Source of the DNA: Vicinamibacteria bacterium
Lineage (GTDB): Bacteria > Acidobacteriota > Vicinamibacteria > Vicinamibacterales > UBA2999
Direction of reading: 5' to 3'
NCBI GenBank assembly: GCA_025938035.1
Contig: JAICQE010000050.1
Span: 1 to 23,690 of the forward strand
DNA length: 23,690 bases
Shown here: positions 6,782-13,542 of the stretch, piece by piece
Layout: each line of letters begins with the position of its first letter
How positions within the stretch are numbered: the stretch's first letter is position 1
Notes under the pieces: model-generated
The model's database searches: none
Told to the model about the DNA's origin: nothing
What the model saw: only the letters and a program-made list of their open reading frames with translations
Made by a program: the position numbers and the translations under genes

Positions 6782-7642
6782 GTGATCAGCCCATTCATCG
6801 CGCATGCGCCGCGTTTGGCGACCCTCATCGGCGTCCTGATCGTGATGGGGCTCGGAGCAGTGCCCACCGCTCAGCAATCAGTGGAGTTTGAAGTCAGCTC
6901 CATCAAACCCAACGTGAGCGGCGCGCCGGGAGGGGACACGCGACGGCTGCCGGACGGCACCTACAGCGCCACGAACATTTCGATTCAGAACCTGCTTCCC
7001 ATGGCATGGCCGACGGAAGACTTCGAGTACCGGAATCTGCCCGACTGGGCGAGGCGCAATCGCTACGATGTCACGGTGAAGCCGCCGCCCGGTGCGTCGG
7101 CGGCGCAGATTCAGGAAATGTGGCGCGCCCTGTTCAAGAGCCGGCTCAAGCTCGAGGCGCACAGCGAAATGCAGGAGCGGCCCATCTTCGCGCTGGTCCT
7201 TGCGCGCGCGGACGGCCGGCTCGGCCCGCAGCTCAAGCCGAGCCGGCACGACTGCGCGGCACTTGCCGCGGCCTCCGCCGCGGCGCCGGTCGTTTCTCGA
7301 CCCACTCCGCCATCGGAGGACGAGGTCATGGCGACGTGCGGTTCACTGTTCCTGCAGGGCAGAGTGTTCATTGGCGGCACGTTGCTTTCAACGTTCGCGC
7401 GATCGTTGAGCAGCAGTGTCGGACGGATTGTCGAAGACCGGACCGGACTGAAGGGGTACTACGCGCTGACGCTGACCACTTCGGTCAGCGCGCGGCCCGG
7501 CACGGACGCGGCGCCGGCTCCGGGCGATGCGCCGTCGATATTCGTCGCACTGGAGGAGCAGCTCGGCCTGAAGCTGGAACCCGCGACGAAACCGCTGCAG
7601 ACGGTCGTGATCGATCACATTGAGCCGCCCACGGAAAACTGA
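6782..7642 (+). CDS. TIGR03435 family secreted protein
   Basis: This 286-aa protein has a signal peptide-like start (1-30, ending PTAQQ) and a single TIGR03435 domain, a family expanded in acidobacteria. Diagnostic parts are VEFEVSSIKPN (34-44), NISIQNLLPMAW (65-76), PDWARRNRYDV (87-97), LKLEAHSEMQERPIFALVLA (123-142), IVEDRTGLKGYY (216-227), PSIFVALEEQLGLKLE (251-266) and VVIDHIEPPTEN at the end. Cys158 and Cys186 correspond to the two cysteines of the domain in the gene at 19191, suggesting a disulfide in the periplasm. GTG at 6782 is the only start giving the signal peptide; no ribosome binding site is obvious. The function of the domain is unknown; in the other copy it is attached to a sensor peptidase. 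Confidence 0.9.
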   Translation: MISPFIAHAPRLATLIGVLIVMGLGAVPTAQQSVEFEVSSIKPNVSGAPGGDTRRLPDGTYSATNISIQNLLPMAWPTEDFEYRNLPDWARRNRYDVTVKPPPGASAAQIQEMWRALFKSRLKLEAHSEMQERPIFALVLARADGRLGPQLKPSRHDCAALAAASAAAPVVSRPTPPSEDEVMATCGSLFLQGRVFIGGTLLSTFARSLSSSVGRIVEDRTGLKGYYALTLTTSVSARPGTDAAPAPGDAPSIFVALEEQLGLKLEPATKPLQTVVIDHIEPPTEN

Positions 7643-7656
7643 GCGCGCCAGACTCC

Positions 7657-7737
7657 CTATCTGGCTGGAAAACACGGAAGGTCGAGTTCGGCGTCGAGAT
7701 GTGACGGCGCGACGTCCCGGTCAACGAGCACGCGGAT
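7657..7737 (-). pseudogene. 3' relic of a glycosyltransferase gene
   Basis: Read on the minus strand, these 81 bp encode IRVLVDRDVAPSHLDAELDL then PCFPAR and a TAG stop. This aligns without gaps to the last 25 residues of the glycosyltransferase at 9971 (IRVLVDRNIVPTRIDSELDL then PCFSG and stop). Immediately upstream the frame meets a TGA and similarity ends. The piece is therefore the surviving 3' end of a paralogous or duplicated gene whose body has been lost, left between the TIGR03435 gene and the 384-aa gene. Confidence 0.8.
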
Positions 7738-7762
7738 CGGCGTTCAGCGAGGTCGCCTGTGA

Positions 7763-8917
7763 TTAGCGCGCGGACATCTTCGCGGCGCGCTGCAGCTTCA
7801 TCAGAAAGTGTCCAGGCGTGGCACGAGCGTTACTGTTGTAGTCGTTCAAACGCTTGAAGGCACCTCTTGCGGCGACTAGCGCGCCCGCCGCCAGAAGACC
7901 ACCGGCAAAGTACGACGCGGCGAGGCTTACGACTCCCAAGGCGAGATCGGTCTTCATAGCGCTCTGCAGACGTTGAACAGCTAGCTCAGCTTCCCTCGCC
8001 CGGAGAGTCATCTCGTGGCGGAACTCTGCGAGCTTGCGTTGCTTATCAGCTTCGTCGCGTTCACTGCTGATGCTCGACAGCCCGCGGTCCAGCTGAATTC
8101 TGAAGGCCGCCAGTGACGCTGGTTCATCCCCACGCACGCGCATCAAATCGCCCTCCGAAATCGCGTCGAGAACGGGAAGCTGGAGCTGGAGGGCGAGCTC
8201 GGCCACCGCGTGCTCGCGGTCGACCGAGTCGCCACCATATGAGAGAAAGTCCTCGACGAATGTCGAATCAGTGAGCAACATGGCTTCCAGCGATGCGGCA
8301 TTGATTACATCGCGTGTGACATCAGCGTAGACGTTCCCGGCGAACTGATTGATCGACTGTGCGACCCAGACGTTGAATTCTCCTTCCGACACTGGAGCAT
8401 CACCGTCGTGGATGGTGAAGGTGAAATGTCGTGGATCGTCTGAGTGACTTTCGGGCGTGGTCGGCATCAACCGAAACGCCATGGCTTGATTCAGGCCGTC
8501 GAATTCGATTCCGATGGTGCGGGTTGGTGCGAGAGGTTCGTCGCTGCTGACCAAGGTGCCCCCGGCACGCCATAGGCCGTGGACCCTCGCTCGGCTGCGG
8601 AACCACTCACGTAAGCGTGCAGGAACCCGTTCCTCGAATGCGGTTGGTGAATAGAGCAACGGGAGCGGAGAACTCGGATCCGGAGTGTTACCGATTGGGG
8701 CGATCGTTAAGAATCCTGCCTTGACGAGAGGGCGGACGGCGGCGAGGAAATCCAGCACCCCGCCGAGCCGCGCCCGATCCAGCGGCCGGGCCGATGCGGC
8801 GCCTCCACTGACGAACTCCGCGAGGACCGCTCGGCCACCAGATGGGGGCTGCACGCTCAACAGAGGGTCGTCGATCACGGCGCGCTCGAAGTACAGCGCC
8901 ATATGTCGCAGCGTCAC
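7763..8917 (-). CDS. Unknown protein with coiled coil and C-terminal hydrophobic segment
   Basis: I do not recognise this 384-aa product. The N-terminal two thirds look globular and soluble (for example RTIGIEFDGLNQAMAFRL at 133-150 and FTFTIHDGD at 165-173). Residues 284-322 are highly charged with heptad-like spacing and probably form a coiled coil. Residues 324-350 (LALGVVSLAASYFAGGLLAAG) form a long hydrophobic segment, possibly a hairpin in the membrane. The end is basic. The GTG at 8917 is the first standard start, but the frame stays open and protein-like for 29 codons further, to a CTG at 9004 (LSDIREGWKRRDKGPNAFVA), so the true N-terminus may be longer. No other gene shares its direction closely. 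It could be a membrane-associated scaffold or defence-type protein; that is speculation. Confidence 0.75.
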   Translation of the reverse strand: MTLRHMALYFERAVIDDPLLSVQPPSGGRAVLAEFVSGGAASARPLDRARLGGVLDFLAAVRPLVKAGFLTIAPIGNTPDPSSPLPLLYSPTAFEERVPARLREWFRSRARVHGLWRAGGTLVSSDEPLAPTRTIGIEFDGLNQAMAFRLMPTTPESHSDDPRHFTFTIHDGDAPVSEGEFNVWVAQSINQFAGNVYADVTRDVINAASLEAMLLTDSTFVEDFLSYGGDSVDREHAVAELALQLQLPVLDAISEGDLMRVRGDEPASLAAFRIQLDRGLSSISSERDEADKQRKLAEFRHEMTLRAREAELAVQRLQSAMKTDLALGVVSLAASYFAGGLLAAGALVAARGAFKRLNDYNSNARATPGHFLMKLQRAAKMSAR

Positions 8918-9004
8918 CCGATCGACGGTCGGTCTGGTGGCGGTCGCGACGAATGCGTTCGGCCCTTTGTCTCGCCGTTTCCAGCCTTCACGTATATCGC
9001 TCAG

Positions 9005-9410
9005 GCTGCGGCGCCGCGGATGTCAAATTGTAGGGGAGACGAGCCGGAGCGCTCACGAGTGCTCGGCCGACGCAGTGCACGACATGCTGCGTTGGCGAGC
9101 GCGTTTCTCGAAGGCCCCGAAATAGAAATGCGCGGATATTCAAGGCGTACTGCGATCGGAGCGAGTTGGGTAGCCCAGCGGATGTTGTTGCGGTGAGCGG
9201 ATATCTCCGCGCCGAGGACGCTGAACGAGTTCCAGCCTGCGTGGAGTCGTGAGCTAAGCGAAGGGCAGGGTCGCGACCTCACCATCTGCTGAGACAGATC
9301 GCGACGGGCCGTCAAAGGGCGGGCGGGTTCTGATCACGTGGACGCATCGAACACAAGAGTTGTGAGCGGGCTCGGCGAATGGCGACGGGCATTTCGGCGC
9401 GCGGGCGCGT
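9005..9410. other. Gap without a recognisable gene
   Basis: No convincing coding frame is visible. A minus-strand frame of about 100 codons (9001-9315) is Arg/Ser-rich, with no ribosome binding site or fold. On the minus strand a TTGACA hexamer lies near 9023-9028, upstream of the 384-aa gene, but no -10 sits at the right distance. Confidence 0.4.
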
Positions 9411-9427
9411 GGTGCAACGATTGCACC
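9411..9427. promoter_or_regulatory. Perfect inverted repeat upstream of secreted-protein gene
   Basis: GGTGCAA-CGA-TTGCACC is a perfect 7-bp inverted repeat with a 3-base centre, ending 40 bp before the start of the gene at 9468. It has the size and spacing of a dimeric-repressor operator, or could form a small hairpin in the leader. No regulator is identified. Confidence 0.45.
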
Positions 9428-9467
9428 GTGGCTTCGTACCAGGTGCAGGAAACGAAGGAGCCACGTC

Positions 9468-9953
9468 ATGATCATCAGATGCATCGCCGCGGGAACGCTC
9501 GCGCTGTTCTCGACAGGCGTCCTTGCAGCGTCTCAGGCGCCGCAGAATCCCGGTCGGCCCGCGGCCCCGCGCCCAGCGACCTCGGGTCAGACGACGACCG
9601 TCCTCGTCGGGTGTCTCTATCGCGAGATTCAGGTGTCCGGCAACCCCAGTGATTACGACGACTACATCCTCGCAGATGCCACGACGCCTCAGACGGGTCA
9701 GTCCCGGCCTGGAGCCACCCCGGGCGCCACGGGCACATCGGGCATCGTACCGACGACGGGCAACATGTACGAGGTCGAGAATGTTCGCGACTTTCGGCTG
9801 GATGTGTACGTGGGCATGAGAGTCGAGCTCACGGGTACGATCGATCCTGAGGATTCGGCAGGTTCTGATCGGATCGACCTTCCGAATTTCGAGGCGAGAA
9901 CCATCAGGGCCGTCTACGGGACCTGTCCGCCCACCCCGGCGCCACGTAAGTAA
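9468..9953 (+). CDS. Small secreted protein of unknown function
   Basis: This 161-aa protein has a clear signal peptide (MIIRCIAAGTLALFSTGVLA, cleavage likely after ALA at 19-21) and a GAAGGAG ribosome binding site just upstream. A Pro/Gly/Thr-rich linker (22-43) precedes a beta-rich domain: VLVGCLYRE (46-53), YILADA (66-71), MYEVEN (100-105), LDVYVGMRVELTGTID (111-126) and IRAVYGTC (146-153). The VYVGMRVELTGTI stretch is typical of small OB-fold-like periplasmic proteins. Cys49 and Cys153 could pair. I know of no defined function. It is a single gene, preceded by the inverted repeat at 9411. Confidence 0.75.
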   Translation: MIIRCIAAGTLALFSTGVLAASQAPQNPGRPAAPRPATSGQTTTVLVGCLYREIQVSGNPSDYDDYILADATTPQTGQSRPGATPGATGTSGIVPTTGNMYEVENVRDFRLDVYVGMRVELTGTIDPEDSAGSDRIDLPNFEARTIRAVYGTCPPTPAPRK

Positions 9954-9970
9954 GGCCGTGAGCCGGGCGT

Positions 9971-11929
9971 TCATCCGGAAAAACACGGCAGGTCGAGTTC
10001 CGAGTCGATACGTGTCGGAACGATGTTCCGGTCAACAAGCACGCGGATCAGCCTTCCTTCTCCAAAACCTGACTCCTTCGCCACCTCGTACCGCAGGTCC
10101 AGATACCTCTTCACGCGCGGATAGGTCCGTTCGATCTCCGCCGCTTGATCCACAGGAAGTATCGCCACGGGAACGCGCTCGCGCTGCAGCCGCTGCACGA
10201 TGAGGTTCTGCTCCTGAGGCGCCGCGCCGAGATTGGCGTGGAAGACGATGTTGCCGCCGGCAATTCTGCGGTCGGCGTAGAAGAACACTTCCGGCTGATA
10301 GCCGAGCACCAGCAGGCGGTCGGTTGGCGCCGTGCATCTGTTGACGTAGCGCGTGAGCGCGCGCAGGCCGGTGCTGCCGGCCGGCGCGAACTGCTCCAGT
10401 GGATCGCGGCGAAGATCGGCAATCGCGCCCTTCAGCCGCCTCGCAGCAGTGACCGGGGTGGAGAAGAGGTCGGTGGCCGTCAAGTGGTTCATCGACCCGG
10501 CGTAGACATCCACTGCCATCCAGATCGAGACCATGGCGACGGCTGCCGCCAACGCACGTGCCAGCGCGCCGGCGCCGGATCGCCGGATCACTCCGAGCCA
10601 TGGCCCTCGCAGCATCCAGGCCCACAGGATTGCCGCCGGGACGATGACGTCGGGAAGCCTGGAGTCGAGATTGCCGCGGATGAGGAAGACGTTGAAGAGC
10701 AGGCCGAGCACAATGGCGGCGACCACCTTCGGCGTTTCATTGGTCAGGTCCGCCTGAAGGCGGACACTACGTGTTTTGCGCTGCACGACGCGTACGGCCA
10801 GAAGCACGGCAGCGAAGAACGGCGTCAGGAACAGCACGTCATATAGCCAGATCGCCGCGTTGTCCCGTCGCATGATGGGCGACTCCATGACGGGAATGTG
10901 CAGCCACCGGCGAACGACCGACCACGCCGGTTCGCGCAGGATGCGCCCTTCGCCGTCCACGTTGGTGACCCCGGCAACGGCTGGATCGGCGAGAAGGCGT
11001 CTGAGCATGGATGGTGAGCGATCGGTCAGCACGTATCGCCGCGCGTCGCCGCCATCGATCGCATGGGCAAATCGCAGTGCGTAGCGCTGCTCGAGCGTGG
11101 CGCGCTGGTCCGCGGTGATTTCCGGCGCCCACCCGACGGTCGCCAGCGGACCGGGAGGGCGAAAGTAAACGAGCGGCCGCTCGGCGGGTATCTCCGGCAT
11201 TCCCAGCGACACGACATCGTCACCGCGAAGCAGATGCGTCAGCCGCCCGGTGCCGGGGCCGCTCGAGAGTGCGCCGCCCTGCGCCAGCAGAAAAATCACG
11301 AACGGCAGGCAGATCAGCGCAACGCCGCCGGCGTAGGCGCCGGCGTACATCGCGCACTGACGCCAGCGCGGCGCGAACTGAACGAGGAGTGCGATACCAA
11401 GCGCGACGCCGACCCACAGGCCGTGGTCGAATCGGAAGTAGAAGGACACTGCCGTTGCCAGGCACACCGCGGCAAGCCTGGACCACGACGGCGTCTCCAC
11501 GAAGCGCCAGTACGCGAGCAGCGACACCACCGGGATGATCACCTTGGGATATGAGTAGAGGCGCGGAAGCATGGCGCCGGTGAAGATCGCGGCAAGCACG
11601 CCGAGGAGGAGGCTGCCCGACAGCCGGTATCCAGCGACAAAGACCAGCGCGGTGCCGATTGAGATCAGGCCGACGGAGACGAGCGCCTCTGCCAGCAGTT
11701 GATGGCCGAACAGCCAGAGGCCCGCGGCGGACAGATAGTATTGAAGCGGACGCGTCGCGTCGAAGAAATCGATCCCCGGAATCGCGCCGTGGACGATGTC
11801 GGCGGCGAGCGAGATGAATTCGAAATGGTCGTTGTGAAACTGAAGCTCGAGGAAGCGGATCAGGAATGAGCCGGCGACGATGACGAGCGAGATGGCCCAG
11901 ACAATCGCACGATCGCTCTTTGTATCCAG
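9971..11929 (-). CDS. Polytopic glycosyltransferase-like membrane protein
   Basis: This about 652-aa protein has a dozen hydrophobic helices followed by a soluble periplasmic C-terminal domain, the layout of GT39/GT83-type (PMT/ArnT-like) lipid-linked sugar transferases. The first loop contains the acidic HNDHFEFISLAADI with an Asp/Glu pair, and IDFFDATRPLQYYLSAAGLWLFG matches this class. No ATG, GTG or TTG exists in frame except GTG at 12031, which lies inside the divergent ferrochelatase gene. I place the start at CTG 11929 because an extended -10 (TGCTATCCT) ends six bases upstream, as in the divergent pair at 13527. Residues 387-394 (RSVRLQAD) are encoded by an in-frame palindromic repeat between two helices. 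The C-terminal 25 residues are duplicated as a relic at 7657. Sugar donor and acceptor are unknown. Confidence 0.8.
   Translation of the reverse strand: MDTKSDRAIVWAISLVIVAGSFLIRFLELQFHNDHFEFISLAADIVHGAIPGIDFFDATRPLQYYLSAAGLWLFGHQLLAEALVSVGLISIGTALVFVAGYRLSGSLLLGVLAAIFTGAMLPRLYSYPKVIIPVVSLLAYWRFVETPSWSRLAAVCLATAVSFYFRFDHGLWVGVALGIALLVQFAPRWRQCAMYAGAYAGGVALICLPFVIFLLAQGGALSSGPGTGRLTHLLRGDDVVSLGMPEIPAERPLVYFRPPGPLATVGWAPEITADQRATLEQRYALRFAHAIDGGDARRYVLTDRSPSMLRRLLADPAVAGVTNVDGEGRILREPAWSVVRRWLHIPVMESPIMRRDNAAIWLYDVLFLTPFFAAVLLAVRVVQRKTRSVRLQADLTNETPKVVAAIVLGLLFNVFLIRGNLDSRLPDVIVPAAILWAWMLRGPWLGVIRRSGAGALARALAAAVAMVSIWMAVDVYAGSMNHLTATDLFSTPVTAARRLKGAIADLRRDPLEQFAPAGSTGLRALTRYVNRCTAPTDRLLVLGYQPEVFFYADRRIAGGNIVFHANLGAAPQEQNLIVQRLQRERVPVAILPVDQAAEIERTYPRVKRYLDLRYEVAKESGFGEGRLIRVLVDRNIVPTRIDSELDLPCFSG
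10748..10771. repeat. 24-bp palindromic element inside coding sequence
   Basis: The core GTCCGCCTGAAGGCGGAC (10748-10765) has 7-bp arms around TGAA and is followed by ACTACG. It is identical over all 24 bp to the copy at 15818. Read on the minus strand it is exactly eight codons, RSVRLQAD, so it does not disturb the glycosyltransferase frame. Confidence 0.9.
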
Positions 11930-11935
11930 AGCGCG

Positions 11936-11945
11936 AGGATAGCAT
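11936..11945. promoter_or_regulatory. Extended -10 for glycosyltransferase; possible shared -10 with ferrochelatase
   Basis: On the minus strand TGCTATCCT (11944 to 11936) resembles an extended -10 (TGnTATAAT) and ends six bases before CTG 11929. On the plus strand TAGCAT (11940-11945) overlaps it and lies 27 bp before the ferrochelatase ATG. No clear -35 is seen for either direction. Confidence 0.4.
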
Positions 11946-11972
11946 GCGCGTCGCGCCCGCAGACCAGCCCCG

Positions 11973-12944
11973 ATGACGTTCGACGCCGTGCTGATCGTGT
12001 CTTTCGGCGGCCCACAGGGACCCGGCGACATCCGTCCGTTCCTCGCGAACGTTCTGCGCGGCCGCCGCGTCGCGCCGGAGCGCGTGGAGGAGGTGGCTCG
12101 CCACTACGAGCTCTTCGATGGCGTGTCTCCGATCACGGAGCTGACCCGGAAGCAGGCCGACGGACTCGCATCGCGTCTTGCCGCCGCCGGATACGCGCTG
12201 CCGGTTTTTGTCGGCATGCGCAACTGGCATCCATTCCTTGCCGACACGCTGCGCGAGATGCGCGCCGCCGGCGTCCGGCGGGCCGTTGGCTTCATTGCCG
12301 CCGCCCAGCACTCGTATTCGAGCTGCGAACAGTATCGGGAGAACGTCGCGTCGGCGCGGGCGGAACTGCGCGAGAGCGGTGCCGACATCGACATCACCTT
12401 CACGGGCAGCTGGTTCGATCACCCGCTCTTCATTGCGGCCAACGCCGCTCACGTGCGGGATGCACGCCAGGCGCTGCCGGACCACCTTCGCGACGTGGCG
12501 CGGCTCGTGGCCACGGCGCACAGCATTCCGTTGCCCATGGCCGAGCGATCGCGCTATCGCGAGCAGCTGCAGGAGACGGCGCGACTGGTGGCGCGTGAAG
12601 CCGGCATGAGCGACTGGGCGCTCGTGTATCAGAGCCGCAGCGGGCGGCCGCAGGATCCGTGGCTCGAGCCGGACGTCTGCGATTACCTGAAGGCCGAACG
12701 TGAGAAGGGGCTGCAGGCAGCGGTGGTGGCGCCGATCGGATTCGTCTGCGATCACATCGAGGTGCTGTACGACCTCGATACCGAAGCGGCGCAGGCGTGC
12801 CGCGAAGTCGGCCTGCCGATGGTGCGGGCTGGAGCCGTCAACGACGATCCGCGGTTCCTCGACATGATGGCGGACGTCGTGCTGACAACGGTTCGCCGCT
12901 ACGAGCGCGGACGGCCGCTGCCGATCTCACGCGGGCCGCTTTAG
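11973..12944 (+). CDS. hemH: Ferrochelatase, coproporphyrin-type candidate
   Basis: This 323-aa enzyme inserts ferrous iron into a porphyrin in the last part of haem synthesis. The catalytic His is in TAHSIP (His183) and the acidic partner in FVCDHIEVLYDLD (Glu263). The N-terminus VLIVSFGGPQGPGDIRPFLANVLRG, with GVSPI at 50-54, resembles the actinobacterial ferrochelatases now known to act on coproporphyrin III (CpfC) more than the NMGGP type acting on protoporphyrin IX; that substrate choice is inference. Length is normal for a soluble single-domain member. The ATG at 11973 gives the standard start, without an obvious ribosome binding site. The last 18 bp overlap the convergent 2'-5' RNA ligase-family gene. 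Confidence 0.95.
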   Translation: MTFDAVLIVSFGGPQGPGDIRPFLANVLRGRRVAPERVEEVARHYELFDGVSPITELTRKQADGLASRLAAAGYALPVFVGMRNWHPFLADTLREMRAAGVRRAVGFIAAAQHSYSSCEQYRENVASARAELRESGADIDITFTGSWFDHPLFIAANAAHVRDARQALPDHLRDVARLVATAHSIPLPMAERSRYREQLQETARLVAREAGMSDWALVYQSRSGRPQDPWLEPDVCDYLKAEREKGLQAAVVAPIGFVCDHIEVLYDLDTEAAQACREVGLPMVRAGAVNDDPRFLDMMADVVLTTVRRYERGRPLPISRGPL

Positions 12945-13520
12945 CTCCCAGGTGCGGAGCACCTTGCGGCAGGTGCAGTACCGTCCGAGGTGGCACGCCG
13001 CGATCGTCGTCGCGTCGAATGCGAACGGCTCGACCTCCGGCGCGCGGGCGCCGTGGCCGAGCGTGATGTGCGGCGTAAACGCGCCGAAACTGGATTCCAG
13101 CCGGAAGCTGCTCACCCAGAGCACGTCGCCGACGCGGCCGCCCTCCTCGTAGAAGGCCTGTTTCCCGCCGTGTGGCCGCTCCAGGCCGCGCAGTGCGTCC
13201 ATGAGCTGCTGGTGAAGATCGAGGAGTTCGGGCGTCCGCTCGGCGGTCAGCCACAACGTGTGGCCGCTCTGGCCGCCGCCCGTGATTCTGATTCGCACAG
13301 GTGCCCGCTTCTCGAGGACGTCTTCGATGCGCGAGAAGACGATGTCGAGCTCCTCGTGTCGTACGAATTGCTGTGTCAGCGTGATATGCGGCAGGTGTTC
13401 ACCGTCCAGCCGAAGACCCTGCGATCCTTCGGCGGGCAGCGCCGCGCTGTAGGCGATCGCCCGCGACATGATGTCCGGTGGCGGAAGGATCGCCACGTCG
13501 AGGGCCACGATCTTCACCAT
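12927..13520 (-). CDS. 2'-5' RNA ligase family protein
   Basis: This 197-aa protein belongs to the 2H phosphoesterase/2'-5' RNA ligase superfamily. Two HxT motifs are present with correct spacing: HITLTQ (His45, Thr47) and HITLGH (His151, Thr153). Members act on 2'-5' linkages or 2',3'-cyclic phosphates of RNA or nucleotides; the substrate of this branch is not predictable. It is cytoplasmic. Its ATG lies 22 bp from the divergent M61 gene across a symmetric -10-like palindrome, and a GGGA sits just before the start. Its 3' end overlaps the ferrochelatase gene by 18 bp. Length is normal for the family. Confidence 0.9.
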   Translation of the reverse strand: MVKIVALDVAILPPPDIMSRAIAYSAALPAEGSQGLRLDGEHLPHITLTQQFVRHEELDIVFSRIEDVLEKRAPVRIRITGGGQSGHTLWLTAERTPELLDLHQQLMDALRGLERPHGGKQAFYEEGGRVGDVLWVSSFRLESSFGAFTPHITLGHGARAPEVEPFAFDATTIAACHLGRYCTCRKVLRTWELKRPA

Positions 13521-13526
13521 TCCCGC

Positions 13527-13536
13527 ATGCTAGCAT
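13527..13536. promoter_or_regulatory. Symmetric extended -10 for two divergent genes
   Basis: The palindrome ATGCTAGCAT reads TGCTAGCAT, an extended -10-like element, on both strands. Six bases separate it from the ATG at 13543 on the right and six from the ATG at 13520 on the left. Transcription from either strand would start at or beside the start codon, giving leaderless mRNAs. Confidence 0.5.
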
Positions 13537-13542
13537 CCGGCC

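Noticed and set aside
9001..9315. Minus-strand open frame of 104 codons
   Set aside because: No ribosome binding site, Arg/Ser-rich composition and no recognisable domain; it overlaps the probable 5' region of the 384-aa gene.
11220..12755. Minus-strand open frame of 511 codons opposite ferrochelatase and out of frame with the glycosyltransferase
   Set aside because: It spans two well-supported genes in a wrong frame and reads as Arg-rich low-complexity sequence.
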